Below, in pieces: positions 1 through 8,447 of a stretch of DNA of 64,000 nucleotides (position 1 is the first letter of the stretch; each line of letters begins with the position of its first letter). A model generated the notes under the pieces. That model was not told the origin of the DNA. It made no database searches and saw nothing but the letters and a program-made list of their open reading frames with translations. The stretch spans positions 1 through 64,000 of the forward strand of contig NZ_JHVB01000009.1 in assembly GCF_000619925.1 (NCBI RefSeq), given 5' to 3'. This stretch comes from Treponema sp. C6A8 (GTDB lineage: Bacteria > Spirochaetota > Spirochaetia > Treponematales > Treponemataceae). Made by a program: the position numbers and the translations under genes.

Positions 1-53
1 AATTTTCTTTGCATTTTTCCTCCAAAAGTGTCCAACTTTTGGGGTTCAGTTCA

Positions 54-131
54 AATTCGCAGTTCCCTAACGGTCAGTCGTCCGCTGCGCTCCCGACCGC
101 TCCGCGCTGCTCATTTCTCGGCGCAGTGCAG
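54..131. repeat. Dispersed intergenic element, family A, copy 1
   Basis: GC-rich stretch containing CGCAGTTCCCTAACGGTCAG, then CGTCCGCTGCGCTCCCGACC and a CTGCTCATTTCTCG tail. The same order of motifs occurs at 20098-20176 and, more diverged, at 21716-21800. All three copies lie outside genes. It reads as a palindromic REP-like element; no coding function is visible. The rest of 1-428 contains no convincing gene: it holds an imperfect inverted repeat around CTGGTTGTGG and CCACAACCAG (near 220-290) and the hairpin listed at 401-421. Confidence 0.6.
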
Positions 132-400
132 TTTTACAGTTACTTGAATAATGGATGTGAAACTAAAAAAAAAGCTTCCGGTCGCGGGTCGCAGGTCAAA
201 ACCGCGCTATATAGCGCTACATGCTGGTTGTGGCAAAGAAACCATATAACGGGCCTGACTTCGTCAGACCCACCACAACCAGAATGTTTTTGCCCCGCGT
301 CCCGCTCCCTTGCGCTTTTTTTTATCAGGCTCACTACAAAGTTATTCTATATCTTTTCATCGTCAATGCCCCTAATAAGTCTTCCCAAGTTAAAGCGAGC

Positions 401-421
401 GGCCGGCGCTTCGCGCCGGCC
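401..421. other. Strong GC hairpin at the 3' end of the lipoprotein gene
   Basis: Perfect 9-bp inverted repeat GGCCGGCGC / GCGCCGGCC with a three-base loop, eight bases past the lipoprotein stop codon. It lacks a clean T-run on the minus strand, so it is either an atypical terminator or an mRNA 3'-end stabiliser. Confidence 0.5.
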
Positions 422-428
422 GGGGAAC

Positions 429-1883
429 TTAATTAGCACTTGGCAGTGGAATACGCTCATCTGTCAACCAAGTTGATAACTTTGATTTAAGTGATGTTGC
501 CCCAAATGTTCCTTCTGCCGTAATATGACTATCTGGAGAAGAAGGGAAACTTTCATGATAAGTATCTACCCCGCTTAACCAATAACTATCTGATAATGTG
601 CAAGGAAATGCTGTAAGAGCTCCATTTAAATCTTCCAAATCAAAATAATAATAATTAGTATAATTATTCATCATATCATATGCTCTTCCACTCCCCTGCC
701 GCAATTCATATTTTGTTTCAGTACCATCTTTAGTAAGCACATAATTTGAACCACATGGATTATTAATTTTTTCAACTTTCCATCCATTTAAGTTTCTTAA
801 GAATTTTAATGAATACTTAAAATTATCTTGATGTAATTCCGTCCAGCCGTTTTCTATTGCCTTCCATTTTACAAAATACCCTTCTGAATCAAAAAACATT
901 AATCTCTTATTATTATCATTATCCTCCGAAGTATTTTCGTATTCACTATAAACAGAGCTATAGTCATTTGAATTTATATAAATTGATTTTTTTTCAATTT
1001 TATCCTCGTTTGGTTTATTTTCATACGCATAACCTTTTATTCCACTGGATGTTATTTTCATATCCCACCATTTAATAATATCCATATTAGAGTCTTGAAG
1101 TGGATTTCTAACACTCAGTTCTTTTTTTGTTTTTCCAGAAGAAGAGCAGTCAAATCTTACATAAGAATGTTCATTATTACCTCTTTTATGGCCTTCATCA
1201 GTATTTTTGTTTGTCATATAAAGCACTGTATCTAAAGTATCAATAGAATTTTTTGTACATTTCAAAACAGAATCATATACACCTTGGAAATGATTAGCAT
1301 CGATTTGCATAGCATAAACTTCAACTCTAGAGAAAATATAGGCTATGTTTTCACTTGAATCGTAATCAACTTGAAATGCTTTAAGTAAAATTTTCATACC
1401 TACATTGTTTTCTATCTGATAAGTACCAATAACTTCATCAGTAAAAAGTTGCCCAAATCTTAAATTTCCAATTGCATCAGCTATTTCACCCTTAGTCATC
1501 TTAAGAATACACTGTGTTGTACTTACCTCACCAGAAAGGATTTTGTAAGTATATTCTTGCTCTCTATAGAAGCCTGCACCTGTAAAGCCATCATAATTAC
1601 CATCAGTACTAGTAGGTACAGGAGTAAGAGCACTGGAATCAACTGTAACTGTATTATTCGTATCTATTGTAAGAGTATAATTGACAGGTACGGCGGTTCT
1701 TGCACTTTGATTACTAGAGATTTTTACATTTGTATCCAGAGCATTAATTACAGCTCTTGGACTCGCAAAAACATCAGTCTTGCTTCCTCCGCCCGCATCA
1801 TCACTCATGTTAGCACAGCCGGCAAAAGAGAATAAAAAGGAAGAAATTAAAAGGATTGTTAAAAGGCAGGTTTTGTTTTTCAT
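429..1883 (-). CDS. Putative lipoprotein of unknown function
   Basis: 484-residue secreted protein. The N-terminus is a lipoprotein signal peptide: basic MKNK, a hydrophobic stretch and the lipobox FAGC with the acylated Cys near residue 23, so it is probably anchored in a membrane facing the periplasm or surface. The rest is polar, rich in Asn, Asp, Ser and Tyr, with no recognised domain or catalytic motif. The start is supported by a clear GGAGGTG ribosome site just upstream. It stands alone, convergent with nothing and divergent from the Rpn gene at 2120. I do not recognise the family; treponemes carry many such unique lipoproteins, so a surface or binding role is only a guess. Confidence 0.8.
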   Translation of the reverse strand: MKNKTCLLTILLISSFLFSFAGCANMSDDAGGGSKTDVFASPRAVINALDTNVKISSNQSARTAVPVNYTLTIDTNNTVTVDSSALTPVPTSTDGNYDGFTGAGFYREQEYTYKILSGEVSTTQCILKMTKGEIADAIGNLRFGQLFTDEVIGTYQIENNVGMKILLKAFQVDYDSSENIAYIFSRVEVYAMQIDANHFQGVYDSVLKCTKNSIDTLDTVLYMTNKNTDEGHKRGNNEHSYVRFDCSSSGKTKKELSVRNPLQDSNMDIIKWWDMKITSSGIKGYAYENKPNEDKIEKKSIYINSNDYSSVYSEYENTSEDNDNNKRLMFFDSEGYFVKWKAIENGWTELHQDNFKYSLKFLRNLNGWKVEKINNPCGSNYVLTKDGTETKYELRQGSGRAYDMMNNYTNYYYFDLEDLNGALTAFPCTLSDSYWLSGVDTYHESFPSSPDSHITAEGTFGATSLKSKLSTWLTDERIPLPSAN

Positions 1884-2119
1884 AAGACACCTCCGATGGT
1901 TTTAACCACAGTAAACGGGCTTGGCCCTAAAAAGCTGCAACGCAGCCTTCGCTCACTTTTTTGATTGAGATGTCGTTTCTATAGAGAATTATCTTTCCCA
2001 AATTTCATTCTGTCAAGAAATATTTTAATAAATTGTTATATTTTTTTTCGATTTTTTATCCTCTTCATTTCCGAAATTTCAAAGTCTGCGGATATATTAA
2101 CTATAGAAAGGAGATTTTT

Positions 2120-2902
2120 ATGGGAAATATTAAACCAGTTGAAGAATTAAAATTTTCGGATAACTTCATGTTTAATCAGGTTATGCAGGATGACAGTACT
2201 TGCATCGGACTTTTGGAACGGCTTTTGAAAATTAAAATTGATCACATTGAACGGGTTCAATTAGAAAAGGAGATAAAACCATATTACAGTTCAAAAAGTG
2301 TAAGGCTTGATGTCTATGTAAAGGATAGTGATAAAGTTTATGATATTGAGATGCAATCCAGAGATTACGAAGATCTTCCCAGAAGGTTGCGATATTATCA
2401 ATCCATGCTGGATGCAAATGCCTTGGTAAAAGGACAGCGATATTCTGAACTGTATGACAGTTTTATTCTATTTATATGTAAAAATGACCCTGTTGGTGTT
2501 GGTTTTCCAGTATACACTTTTCTTGAAACATGCCAGCAAAATAAAAATATCCTTTTGGAGGATGGAACTCACAAATATTTCTTTAATGCTGATGCGGCTG
2601 AAAAGGAAAAAGATGTTGAAATCCGCAATTTTCTGAATTATATTAAAACAGATGATGCTTCTGATGAGTTTACCAGAAAGATTGATGATATGGTAAAACG
2701 TATAAAGCAGAATGAAGAATTCAAGGAGCAGTACATGTTTGAATCATTGGCGTTACAGGATGAACGCAGATGGCAAAAAATTCAAGACGCTGTCATAATT
2801 GTAAAAAAATATGGAGCAAGTCCTCTTGAAGCTGCTAAAGATTTAGATATAACAGAAAAAGAAGTTCTTAAGGCTCTTGAAAAAGAAAAGCAGAAAGCTT
2901 AA
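2120..2902 (+). CDS. Rpn/PD-(D/E)XK nuclease family protein (transposase-like nuclease)
   Basis: 260-residue protein of the Rpn type (recombination-promoting nuclease, also called PD-(D/E)XK nuclease family transposase). The N-terminal region carries KFSDNFMFNQVM, followed by the nuclease core RLDVYVKDSDKVYDIEMQ near residues 64-82, giving the Asp and Glu-x-Gln expected of the active site. The C-terminus ends in a charged helix with a helix-turn-helix-like segment (AAKDLDITEKEVLKALE). In other bacteria these enzymes are DNA endonucleases that promote RecA-independent recombination. The start at 2120 is chosen for the AAAGGAGA ribosome site; an upstream in-frame ATG at 2033 lies in AT-rich leader. 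A 22-bp repeat array begins immediately after the stop codon. Confidence 0.8.
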   Translation: MGNIKPVEELKFSDNFMFNQVMQDDSTCIGLLERLLKIKIDHIERVQLEKEIKPYYSSKSVRLDVYVKDSDKVYDIEMQSRDYEDLPRRLRYYQSMLDANALVKGQRYSELYDSFILFICKNDPVGVGFPVYTFLETCQQNKNILLEDGTHKYFFNADAAEKEKDVEIRNFLNYIKTDDASDEFTRKIDDMVKRIKQNEEFKEQYMFESLALQDERRWQKIQDAVIIVKKYGASPLEAAKDLDITEKEVLKALEKEKQKA

Positions 2903-2903
2903 T

Positions 2904-3059
2904 TTGTTCCCGTAAATGAATTGACTTGTTCCTGTATGTGACCTCGCGTACAGGAACAAGTCTCTTTAAATACAGCAATAAATGACTGTGCATACAGGAA
3001 CAAATCTCTTCACACACGGCAATAAGAGAGCATAAATACAGCAACAAATTATCTTAGTC
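2904..3059. repeat. 22-bp iteron-like repeat array with an orientation switch
   Basis: Five plus-oriented units start at 2950, 2972, 2994, 3016 and 3038, exactly 22 bp apart, each beginning ACAGSAAYAA or ACGGCAATAA. Two units in the opposite orientation start with TTGTTCC at 2904 and 2926, also 22 bp apart. Where the orientations meet, GACTTGTTCCTGTA (2923-2936) and TACAGGAACAAGTC (2949-2962) form a perfect 14-bp inverted repeat around a 12-nt loop, which may also act as a terminator for the Rpn gene. The period is not a multiple of three, so this is not decayed coding sequence. Confidence 0.75.
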
Positions 3060-3101
3060 ATACCCGTGCCCTCTGTTACAATTTCTACGAAATTATGAAG
3101 A

Positions 3102-4331
3102 TTAAACAGGAAGATTAGGTAAGTTATTCTGCCAGAAAGTAAAGATTGAGTTTATCCATTTCCATAAGGAATTAAAAATTTCACCAAAATTATTTCTGAC
3201 TTGAGAATTCAAAACAAAAGGAATAATAAATATCGTTCCCAAAAAGAATATAAGGCATTTCTTTTTTATTGTTTTTCTCTTGAAGCCTAAAGAAAATTGA
3301 AGTGTGAGCAGAAGTAATAAGGCTATAATCAGTAAGGAACCTATAAATATAATTTTATAGGTTTGGCTGGAAAGTGTTTTTGAGAATTCAATCAGAGGAA
3401 TCACAATTGAGGTAATTATTAGAAGTAATAATGAAACTGATTTTTGAACATCTTTTTTTGAAAAAATAATGCATAGCTTAAGCATAAAGAATGCAAAAAA
3501 ATAATCAAAAAATGAAAGTTTAAAAATCGCTTCTATTAACGCATATATAGAGTTTAAATTTTTATTTAATTCTTGATTAAAAGCAGGAATACTAATTTTT
3601 AATAAAATAACAATAGCAGTTAAAAGAGATAAATCTGCACATAAATCTATTGCATTACAGATAAAACTTAGGAGAATATTTTTTTTCTTTTCTTTAAGAT
3701 TTGATGTTTCAGATTTTTTTTCATATTCTGCTTTTTCAGATTTATTTCCTTTCTTTGATGATGTAAAAAATTTTGTAATTTTGTTGGAAAAGTTTTTTAA
3801 ACTGATTTCAAAATTATCTGTAAGGATTGAAAAAAAATCTGGAATATTCAGAAGTTTCAATATTAATTTATGTTCGTTTGCTCTTGTGACAAAATTCTGC
3901 TCATTAAAATATCCTGTAAAATAATCCCGGACAATTTTTTCGAGTTCAGCAATCTCTTCTTTTGGGAAATCTGTTGGAAAAAGAAAAATGTATTCTGTAA
4001 GTCCGGTTTTCAGATGTAATTCATTTGCAATTCCATCTGTTTTGGCAAATGCAAGCTTAAAATCTGTATTTGCCTTACTTAAAAAATTACAGTTACATTG
4101 AGAACGCTCAATATTTTCACCATCATTTCCGCTCACTTCAATAGTTGAAAAATTCCATGCAAAACCTTGTTTTGTAAACAGAAATCCTCTCTCCCGTACC
4201 GGAACAGAACATGCTCTTCCTGCCCATATTGCTAAAAGGATTTTATCATCAGAAGGAAGCTGATAATATTGTTTTATTACCTTCTCTGCATTATCTGAAA
4301 ATTTTGTCTGAAAAATAAAATCATTCTTCAT
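3102..4331 (-). CDS. Hypothetical membrane protein
   Basis: 409-residue protein of unknown family. Residues 1-150 look globular and cytoplasmic, with a segment (LLAIWAGRACSVPVRERG, then FLFTKQGFAWN) that resembles the start of bacterial PH-like domains. A lysine-rich linker around residues 190-215 leads to several hydrophobic segments between about 220 and 380 that look like four or five membrane helices. It is strongly AT-rich compared with the conserved genes to its right, suggesting a recently acquired or weakly constrained gene. The start at 4331 has an AGAGGAAG ribosome site. It is a lone gene divergent from the gene at 4503. No function is assigned. Confidence 0.7.
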   Translation of the reverse strand: MKNDFIFQTKFSDNAEKVIKQYYQLPSDDKILLAIWAGRACSVPVRERGFLFTKQGFAWNFSTIEVSGNDGENIERSQCNCNFLSKANTDFKLAFAKTDGIANELHLKTGLTEYIFLFPTDFPKEEIAELEKIVRDYFTGYFNEQNFVTRANEHKLILKLLNIPDFFSILTDNFEISLKNFSNKITKFFTSSKKGNKSEKAEYEKKSETSNLKEKKKNILLSFICNAIDLCADLSLLTAIVILLKISIPAFNQELNKNLNSIYALIEAIFKLSFFDYFFAFFMLKLCIIFSKKDVQKSVSLLLLIITSIVIPLIEFSKTLSSQTYKIIFIGSLLIIALLLLLTLQFSLGFKRKTIKKKCLIFFLGTIFIIPFVLNSQVRNNFGEIFNSLWKWINSIFTFWQNNLPNLPV

Positions 4332-4446
4332 TATAGAACTTCCTCTTCTTAAAGACTTAAATAAAAATATCTGTTATATAAAATATATTAACCCGTATTT
4401 TTAGGGATTGCAAATAAAACTGCCGGCCCTTAAATCGCAAAATAAG

Positions 4447-4475
4447 TTGAAAACCAAGGCTTTCTGAACTATAAT
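4447..4475 (+). promoter_or_regulatory. Sigma-70 type promoter of the gene at 4503
   Basis: TTGAAA (4447-4452), 17 bp, TATAAT (4470-4475). The start codon lies 27 nt past the -10 box, leaving a leader of about 20 nt with a GGAGA ribosome site. Confidence 0.75.
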
Positions 4476-4502
4476 TTTACTATTACACGTTTGGAGAACT
4501 GA

Positions 4503-6254
4503 ATGAGTGACGAATTAGATCCTGAGATTTCTGCTTTGCTGGGAAGTAGCGGTGGCGCGGCTTCTGATGCGGAGCCTGTTGAAGACCTGATTGAAGATGT
4601 AGAGACTCTTGACGATGACGTTGGTGCTGGCAGCAGTTTTGGTAGTGATTTTGGTAATATGTTTGGAGCAAGTTCCGGACAGGCAAGACCGGCTTCAGCT
4701 TCCAGCGGGCCTCGTACCATTCATGATGTTGACCTTAGTAAAACTGAATTCAATAAGCTGGAAAAGCTTGTAAATGATACTCCTTCCGACGTATACGACG
4801 ATCCTAAATATTACAAAACCTGTCTGACAGGCGAAAATAATATGGCTCAGCGTGTTCATCAGCTTTTAACTAAGTATTTGACTACAACTGATCCTAAAGA
4901 CCGTTCGGTTTTCCGTCAGCAGATTATTACAGCATACTGGGAACTTTTGCGCGGTATGGTTGGAAAAATGTCCAGCATGTCGACTCCGCTTCCTAAACGA
5001 ATGCTTGTCCGCTACGGAATCATTCTGCCTTCCCTCTTTAAGCCGGAAAATAAAGAATTCTTTTCTAAGATGATTCTGGAAAACGTAACTGGCGAGCCTG
5101 TTTTATACGTTGATGAATGGTTTAAGGAAATCGCTGCCGGCCGTATGTCAAATTCGGCAACTGATGAAGCTAAAAAGCCTCGCGCGCCTGAAAATTCTGA
5201 GGCTGCAAGCAAGGAAGAGAAGGCCCGATTGCAGCAGTTGAAGTCAAAGAACTCCGGCCGCCTTCAGAGCGCTGAAAATATTCTTAACATCAAGGAAAAT
5301 GAGCGTAAGGCTATCGAAAATGAGCTTATCCGCGATATCCAGCAGATTTGTACTCATGCCGCCCTTTACGGAATGGAGCCTCATACTGCAGAACTGAATG
5401 AAGAGCAGAGAAAACTCTTCCCTGTAATTGCTGATTTGATGCGCCGTCTTTCCCGCAATGATAAGGAATTTTCTAAGGCATTTGCAGAATATAAAGAAGC
5501 AAAGGGCACTTACGAAAGCGTTGCAAGTAAAGTTCAGGCTGCGGGGGGTGAAGACGAAGAATCTAACGATACAGAAGCAGTTAAGCTTGAATTTGAAACT
5601 TACCGCCAGATGGCAAAGATGACTGTAGGTCGCCGCGGTAATCAGTTCCCTCTCTTTACCCGCGAATTCTTCCATTGTACAGAAAACGGAACCGGTATGC
5701 GCGAAAACGTAATTGAAGTTTTGCGCTGGATTGAATCGCTTGATCCGGGTGTTTTCGTTCGTATGCATAAGAATGTTGGTAACCGCATTGTGCCTTATGT
5801 TCTTCTTGCGCCAACTTACGGTGACCGCGGCTTCTGCTGGGAACCTTTTGACCGCTACAACCGCGTAACAAGCCGAGGCCGTATCGTTGTTCCTATGTAC
5901 CCTCGTGATTTGAAGATTGCAGTTCTTACAGCAGTTGCAGATTTGCGCTGGCAGGTTGCAAAGGAAAAGGCTTCTTACTACTGGATGGAGGAAGGTCTTA
6001 CCGGTCAGTATTACCAGCACGTTGAGCAGCTTAAGCTTAAGGGTGATTTGAAGGAATTCTTTATTGAAGATTATATCCTATGGATGACAAAGGAAAGTAC
6101 TGGTGTTCAGCGTCTTGATAAGGACGTTCGCGGTATTTTCTGGCGAAACATGCCTTTCCCGAAAGAGCTTAAGGAAGATTTGCGTAAACGAAGTCTTGTT
6201 TATGATGAATTGTGCAAGAAAGACCTGAACCGCGAGATGTCTGACGGTTATTAG
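4503..6254 (+). CDS. Conserved hypothetical protein (treponeme-type)
   Basis: 583-residue soluble protein without signal peptide or membrane helix. Residues 1-75 are an acidic, Gly/Ser/Ala-rich low-complexity tail. A helical middle part with likely coiled coil (KEEKARLQQL onward to about residue 360) is followed by a well-ordered C-terminal region of about 200 residues with Trp/Tyr/Arg-rich segments such as GDRGFCWEPFDRYN. I recall similar proteins only from spirochaetes and cannot name a function. The C-terminal region looks like an enzyme or binding domain, the N-terminal one like a linker. It has a good promoter and ribosome site and is followed by a strong terminator, so it is a single-gene unit with codon use like the housekeeping genes around it. 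Confidence 0.8.
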   Translation: MSDELDPEISALLGSSGGAASDAEPVEDLIEDVETLDDDVGAGSSFGSDFGNMFGASSGQARPASASSGPRTIHDVDLSKTEFNKLEKLVNDTPSDVYDDPKYYKTCLTGENNMAQRVHQLLTKYLTTTDPKDRSVFRQQIITAYWELLRGMVGKMSSMSTPLPKRMLVRYGIILPSLFKPENKEFFSKMILENVTGEPVLYVDEWFKEIAAGRMSNSATDEAKKPRAPENSEAASKEEKARLQQLKSKNSGRLQSAENILNIKENERKAIENELIRDIQQICTHAALYGMEPHTAELNEEQRKLFPVIADLMRRLSRNDKEFSKAFAEYKEAKGTYESVASKVQAAGGEDEESNDTEAVKLEFETYRQMAKMTVGRRGNQFPLFTREFFHCTENGTGMRENVIEVLRWIESLDPGVFVRMHKNVGNRIVPYVLLAPTYGDRGFCWEPFDRYNRVTSRGRIVVPMYPRDLKIAVLTAVADLRWQVAKEKASYYWMEEGLTGQYYQHVEQLKLKGDLKEFFIEDYILWMTKESTGVQRLDKDVRGIFWRNMPFPKELKEDLRKRSLVYDELCKKDLNREMSDGY

Positions 6255-6262
6255 CCGATAAT

Positions 6263-6290
6263 AAAAGCGAGCTTTTGGCTCGCTTTTTTT
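6263..6290 (+). terminator. Rho-independent terminator after the gene at 4503
   Basis: Stem GCGAGC/GCTCGC (6267-6272 and 6278-6283) with a five-base loop, preceded by A-rich sequence and followed by seven T. Confidence 0.85.
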
Positions 6291-6313
6291 TATGCAGTTC
6301 GGAGAAGTGTTGG

Positions 6314-6407
6314 AGCCGGCTGCGCTAGTCTTGCCGGCGAGCGGTTCTATCGATGAACCTAAAGCGACCCGCTGTCGCAGCTCGCTTTTTAACGGTTCTT
6401 CGATTTT
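6314..6407 (-). repeat. Dispersed intergenic element, family B, copy 1 (inverted)
   Basis: Read on the minus strand it contains CGAAGAACCGTTAAAAA, GAGCTGCGACAGCGGGTC, TTTAGGTTCATCGATAGA and then AAGACTAGCG. It is almost identical over about 50 bp to 29188-29280 and recognisable at 17271-17393 and 11729-11806. It abuts the 3' end of guaA. Confidence 0.75.
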
Positions 6408-6411
6408 ACGC

Positions 6412-8289
6412 TTATTCCCACCCGAAAGTTGCAGGCGGCTTGTTTGTGGCGTCAAAGTAGAGGGCATCTACAAACGGAAGTTCTGCAATCTTATGAACAA
6501 TGGCGTTCATTACTTCTTTTGGCAGAAGTGCAAAGCGGGCTGTCATTACGTCTTCGCTGATTACCGGACGCAGAACGAATGTTGCGTGCTCGGCGCTGCT
6601 TGCGTATGGAAGGTCGATTGTTAAGTGCTGGAAAATCTTGTTGTACCAGCCTGAATTATGAAGTTCTGTAAGAACGATGTTATCAACCTCGCGAAGCTGG
6701 TCTAGGCGGCGGCGGTCGCAGTAGCCTTCCTGAAGTTTAAGATCGCTGTCTGCAAGACCGGGACGCTGGAAAAGCTTGATACAGGTGCGGTTGATGTATT
6801 TTGCGCTGTTTGTAATGGAAGAAGAACATGCTTCAACCTTTTCGCGCTTGTCCGGCAGGTGGTAGAAGCCGTCGCCTTCATCAGCAAATGTAAGAAGAGC
6901 CGGGAAGCGGTAAGTTCGGAAGTCGCCCTGAACACCAACAGAGCGCACTGGAAGAACTGCTCGCTTAAGCTCTTTTGTGCAGTTTGGACAGAACATGTCC
7001 AAGGTAACGCTTTCAAGTTCCCTGGTTGCTGCGAGCAGTTCTTCATCATCTTTTTTAGACCATGATTTTCCGTCGTTACACAAAACGTTGATGGAAAGTC
7101 CAGGTCCCGGGAAAGGATGACGCATAACAAGCTCGTCAGAAAGACCGAGTTTTTTACCGATATTGCGGACTTCGTCCTTGTACAAATCGCGGATTGGCTC
7201 AATAATCAGGCCTTTTGCAATCAGCTCCTGAATTCCTGCAACGCGGTTATGGTGAGTTTTGATTGTGTGAGAGTTTTTAGTTCCGCCCGACTCGATGATA
7301 TCCGGGTACAAAGTTCCCTGTGCAAGCAGCCAGCTGTCATCAAGATTCTGGCGGGCTGTAACTTCGTTGCGGACAGTGATGAAGTTTTCGCCGACTGCCA
7401 TACGTTTTTTCTGAGGATCAGTAAGACCTGAAATTGCATTAAGGAAGCTTTCGCTTGCGTCTTCTACGATGAAGTTTGTAAATCCGAACTTGCGGTAAGC
7501 TTCTGCTACCTTGTGGCTTTCGTTTTTGCGCATAAAGCCGTTATCAATGTGAAGGCCGAGAACTCTGTTCTGACCGAGGGCTTTATTCAAAAGTGCAAAT
7601 GTGATTGTTGAGTCAACGCCGCCGCTGAGGAAGAGAAGAACGTTACGGCCGTCAGCATCTTTTTTGATGTTTTCAAGAATTACCTGAAGAACAGTGTCCT
7701 GATCCCAGTTCTTTTCCATGCCGCAGAAGTGAGCAAAGTTTTCAAAAATCTGATTTCCGCAAGGAGTATCTTTTACTTCGCAGTGGCACTGAAGGCTGAA
7801 GCGTTTTTTACTAAGATTCTGAAGGGCTGCGTAAGGACAGTCTTTTGTTGTTCCGACAACTTCAAAACCCTCGCCCGGCTGCAAAACTCCGTCCTGATGG
7901 CTCATCCAAACCTGCTGGCTTGGCTCAATTCCTTCAAAAAGCGGTGATTTTACACCGTCTTTAAGATTAAGCTGGGCAAAACCAAACTCGCCTACATCAG
8001 CCTTTCCAACTTTTCCGCCGTAAGATTTTGCCATAAGCTGATGACCGTAGCACAAGCCAAGAATAGGCAAGTCCAGTGATAAAATTTCTTCATTAAATTC
8101 TGGAACATTTTCTTCATAAACAGAAGAAGGTCCGCCACTCATAATCACGCCCTTTGCGTTTTCAAAAACGTCCAGGCTTGCAGACGGAAGTGCGATTTCT
8201 GAATAGTAGCCCAGCATACGGAATCTTTTTGCAATCAAGTGCGCATACTGGCTTCCAAAGTCTAAAACAACGATTTTTTCGCGAGCCAT
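6412..8289 (-). CDS. guaA: GMP synthase (glutamine-hydrolysing), long form
   Basis: Converts XMP to GMP with glutamine and ATP, the last step of guanine nucleotide synthesis. The N-terminal class I glutaminase has the nucleophile in GLCYGHQL (Cys80) and partner residues in QCHCE (His169, Glu171). The ATP pyrophosphatase P-loop is LSGGVDST near residue 221. The protein ends with the family's PPATFGWE. At 625 residues it is about 100 longer than the common bacterial enzyme. The surplus lies in the C-terminal domain, including a CPNC motif and a stretch around TLDMFCPNCTKELKRAVLPV, which recalls the enlarged dimerisation domain of the long (eukaryote-like) enzymes. The start has an AGGGGAC ribosome site. 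It is transcribed alone, divergent from the ABC operon. Confidence 0.95.
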   Translation of the reverse strand: MAREKIVVLDFGSQYAHLIAKRFRMLGYYSEIALPSASLDVFENAKGVIMSGGPSSVYEENVPEFNEEILSLDLPILGLCYGHQLMAKSYGGKVGKADVGEFGFAQLNLKDGVKSPLFEGIEPSQQVWMSHQDGVLQPGEGFEVVGTTKDCPYAALQNLSKKRFSLQCHCEVKDTPCGNQIFENFAHFCGMEKNWDQDTVLQVILENIKKDADGRNVLLFLSGGVDSTITFALLNKALGQNRVLGLHIDNGFMRKNESHKVAEAYRKFGFTNFIVEDASESFLNAISGLTDPQKKRMAVGENFITVRNEVTARQNLDDSWLLAQGTLYPDIIESGGTKNSHTIKTHHNRVAGIQELIAKGLIIEPIRDLYKDEVRNIGKKLGLSDELVMRHPFPGPGLSINVLCNDGKSWSKKDDEELLAATRELESVTLDMFCPNCTKELKRAVLPVRSVGVQGDFRTYRFPALLTFADEGDGFYHLPDKREKVEACSSSITNSAKYINRTCIKLFQRPGLADSDLKLQEGYCDRRRLDQLREVDNIVLTELHNSGWYNKIFQHLTIDLPYASSAEHATFVLRPVISEDVMTARFALLPKEVMNAIVHKIAELPFVDALYFDATNKPPATFGWE

Positions 8290-8389
8290 AAATGTCCCCT
8301 GTGAATAAAATTATCCTATTGTAGCAAAAAACAAAATTCTTTACAAAGTAAATTTTCAGGATTTTCAGGCTGCAAAATATGAGAATACA

Positions 8390-8418
8390 TTGTCGTAACT
8401 TTAGTAATACTGTATAGT
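8390..8418 (+). promoter_or_regulatory. Promoter of the ABC transporter operon
   Basis: TTGTCG (8390-8395), 17 bp, TATAGT (8413-8418). A GGAGG ribosome site and ATG at 8448 follow; the -10 box is 29 nt from the start codon. Confidence 0.7.
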
Positions 8419-8447
8419 TTAAGTAAAATTTCATTTGGAGGAAAAGA

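Noticed and set aside
9..476. Open frame of 155 codons on the plus strand at the left edge
   Set aside because: It runs through a palindromic repeat and a perfect hairpin into the end of the lipoprotein gene. No ribosome site, and Cys/Ser/Pro-rich composition typical of a chance frame.
2033..2119. Upstream ATG for the Rpn nuclease
   Set aside because: Adds 29 hydrophobic, AT-rich residues not found in the family; ATG 2120 has a good ribosome site.
2904..3059. CRISPR array
   Set aside because: The 22-bp step has no separate repeats and spacers and no cas genes are near; units are contiguous and degenerate.
5244..6020. 258-codon minus-strand frame inside the gene at 4503
   Set aside because: Exact antisense of a well-supported gene with normal codon use; composition (Cys, Phe, Asn-rich) is that of a shadow frame.
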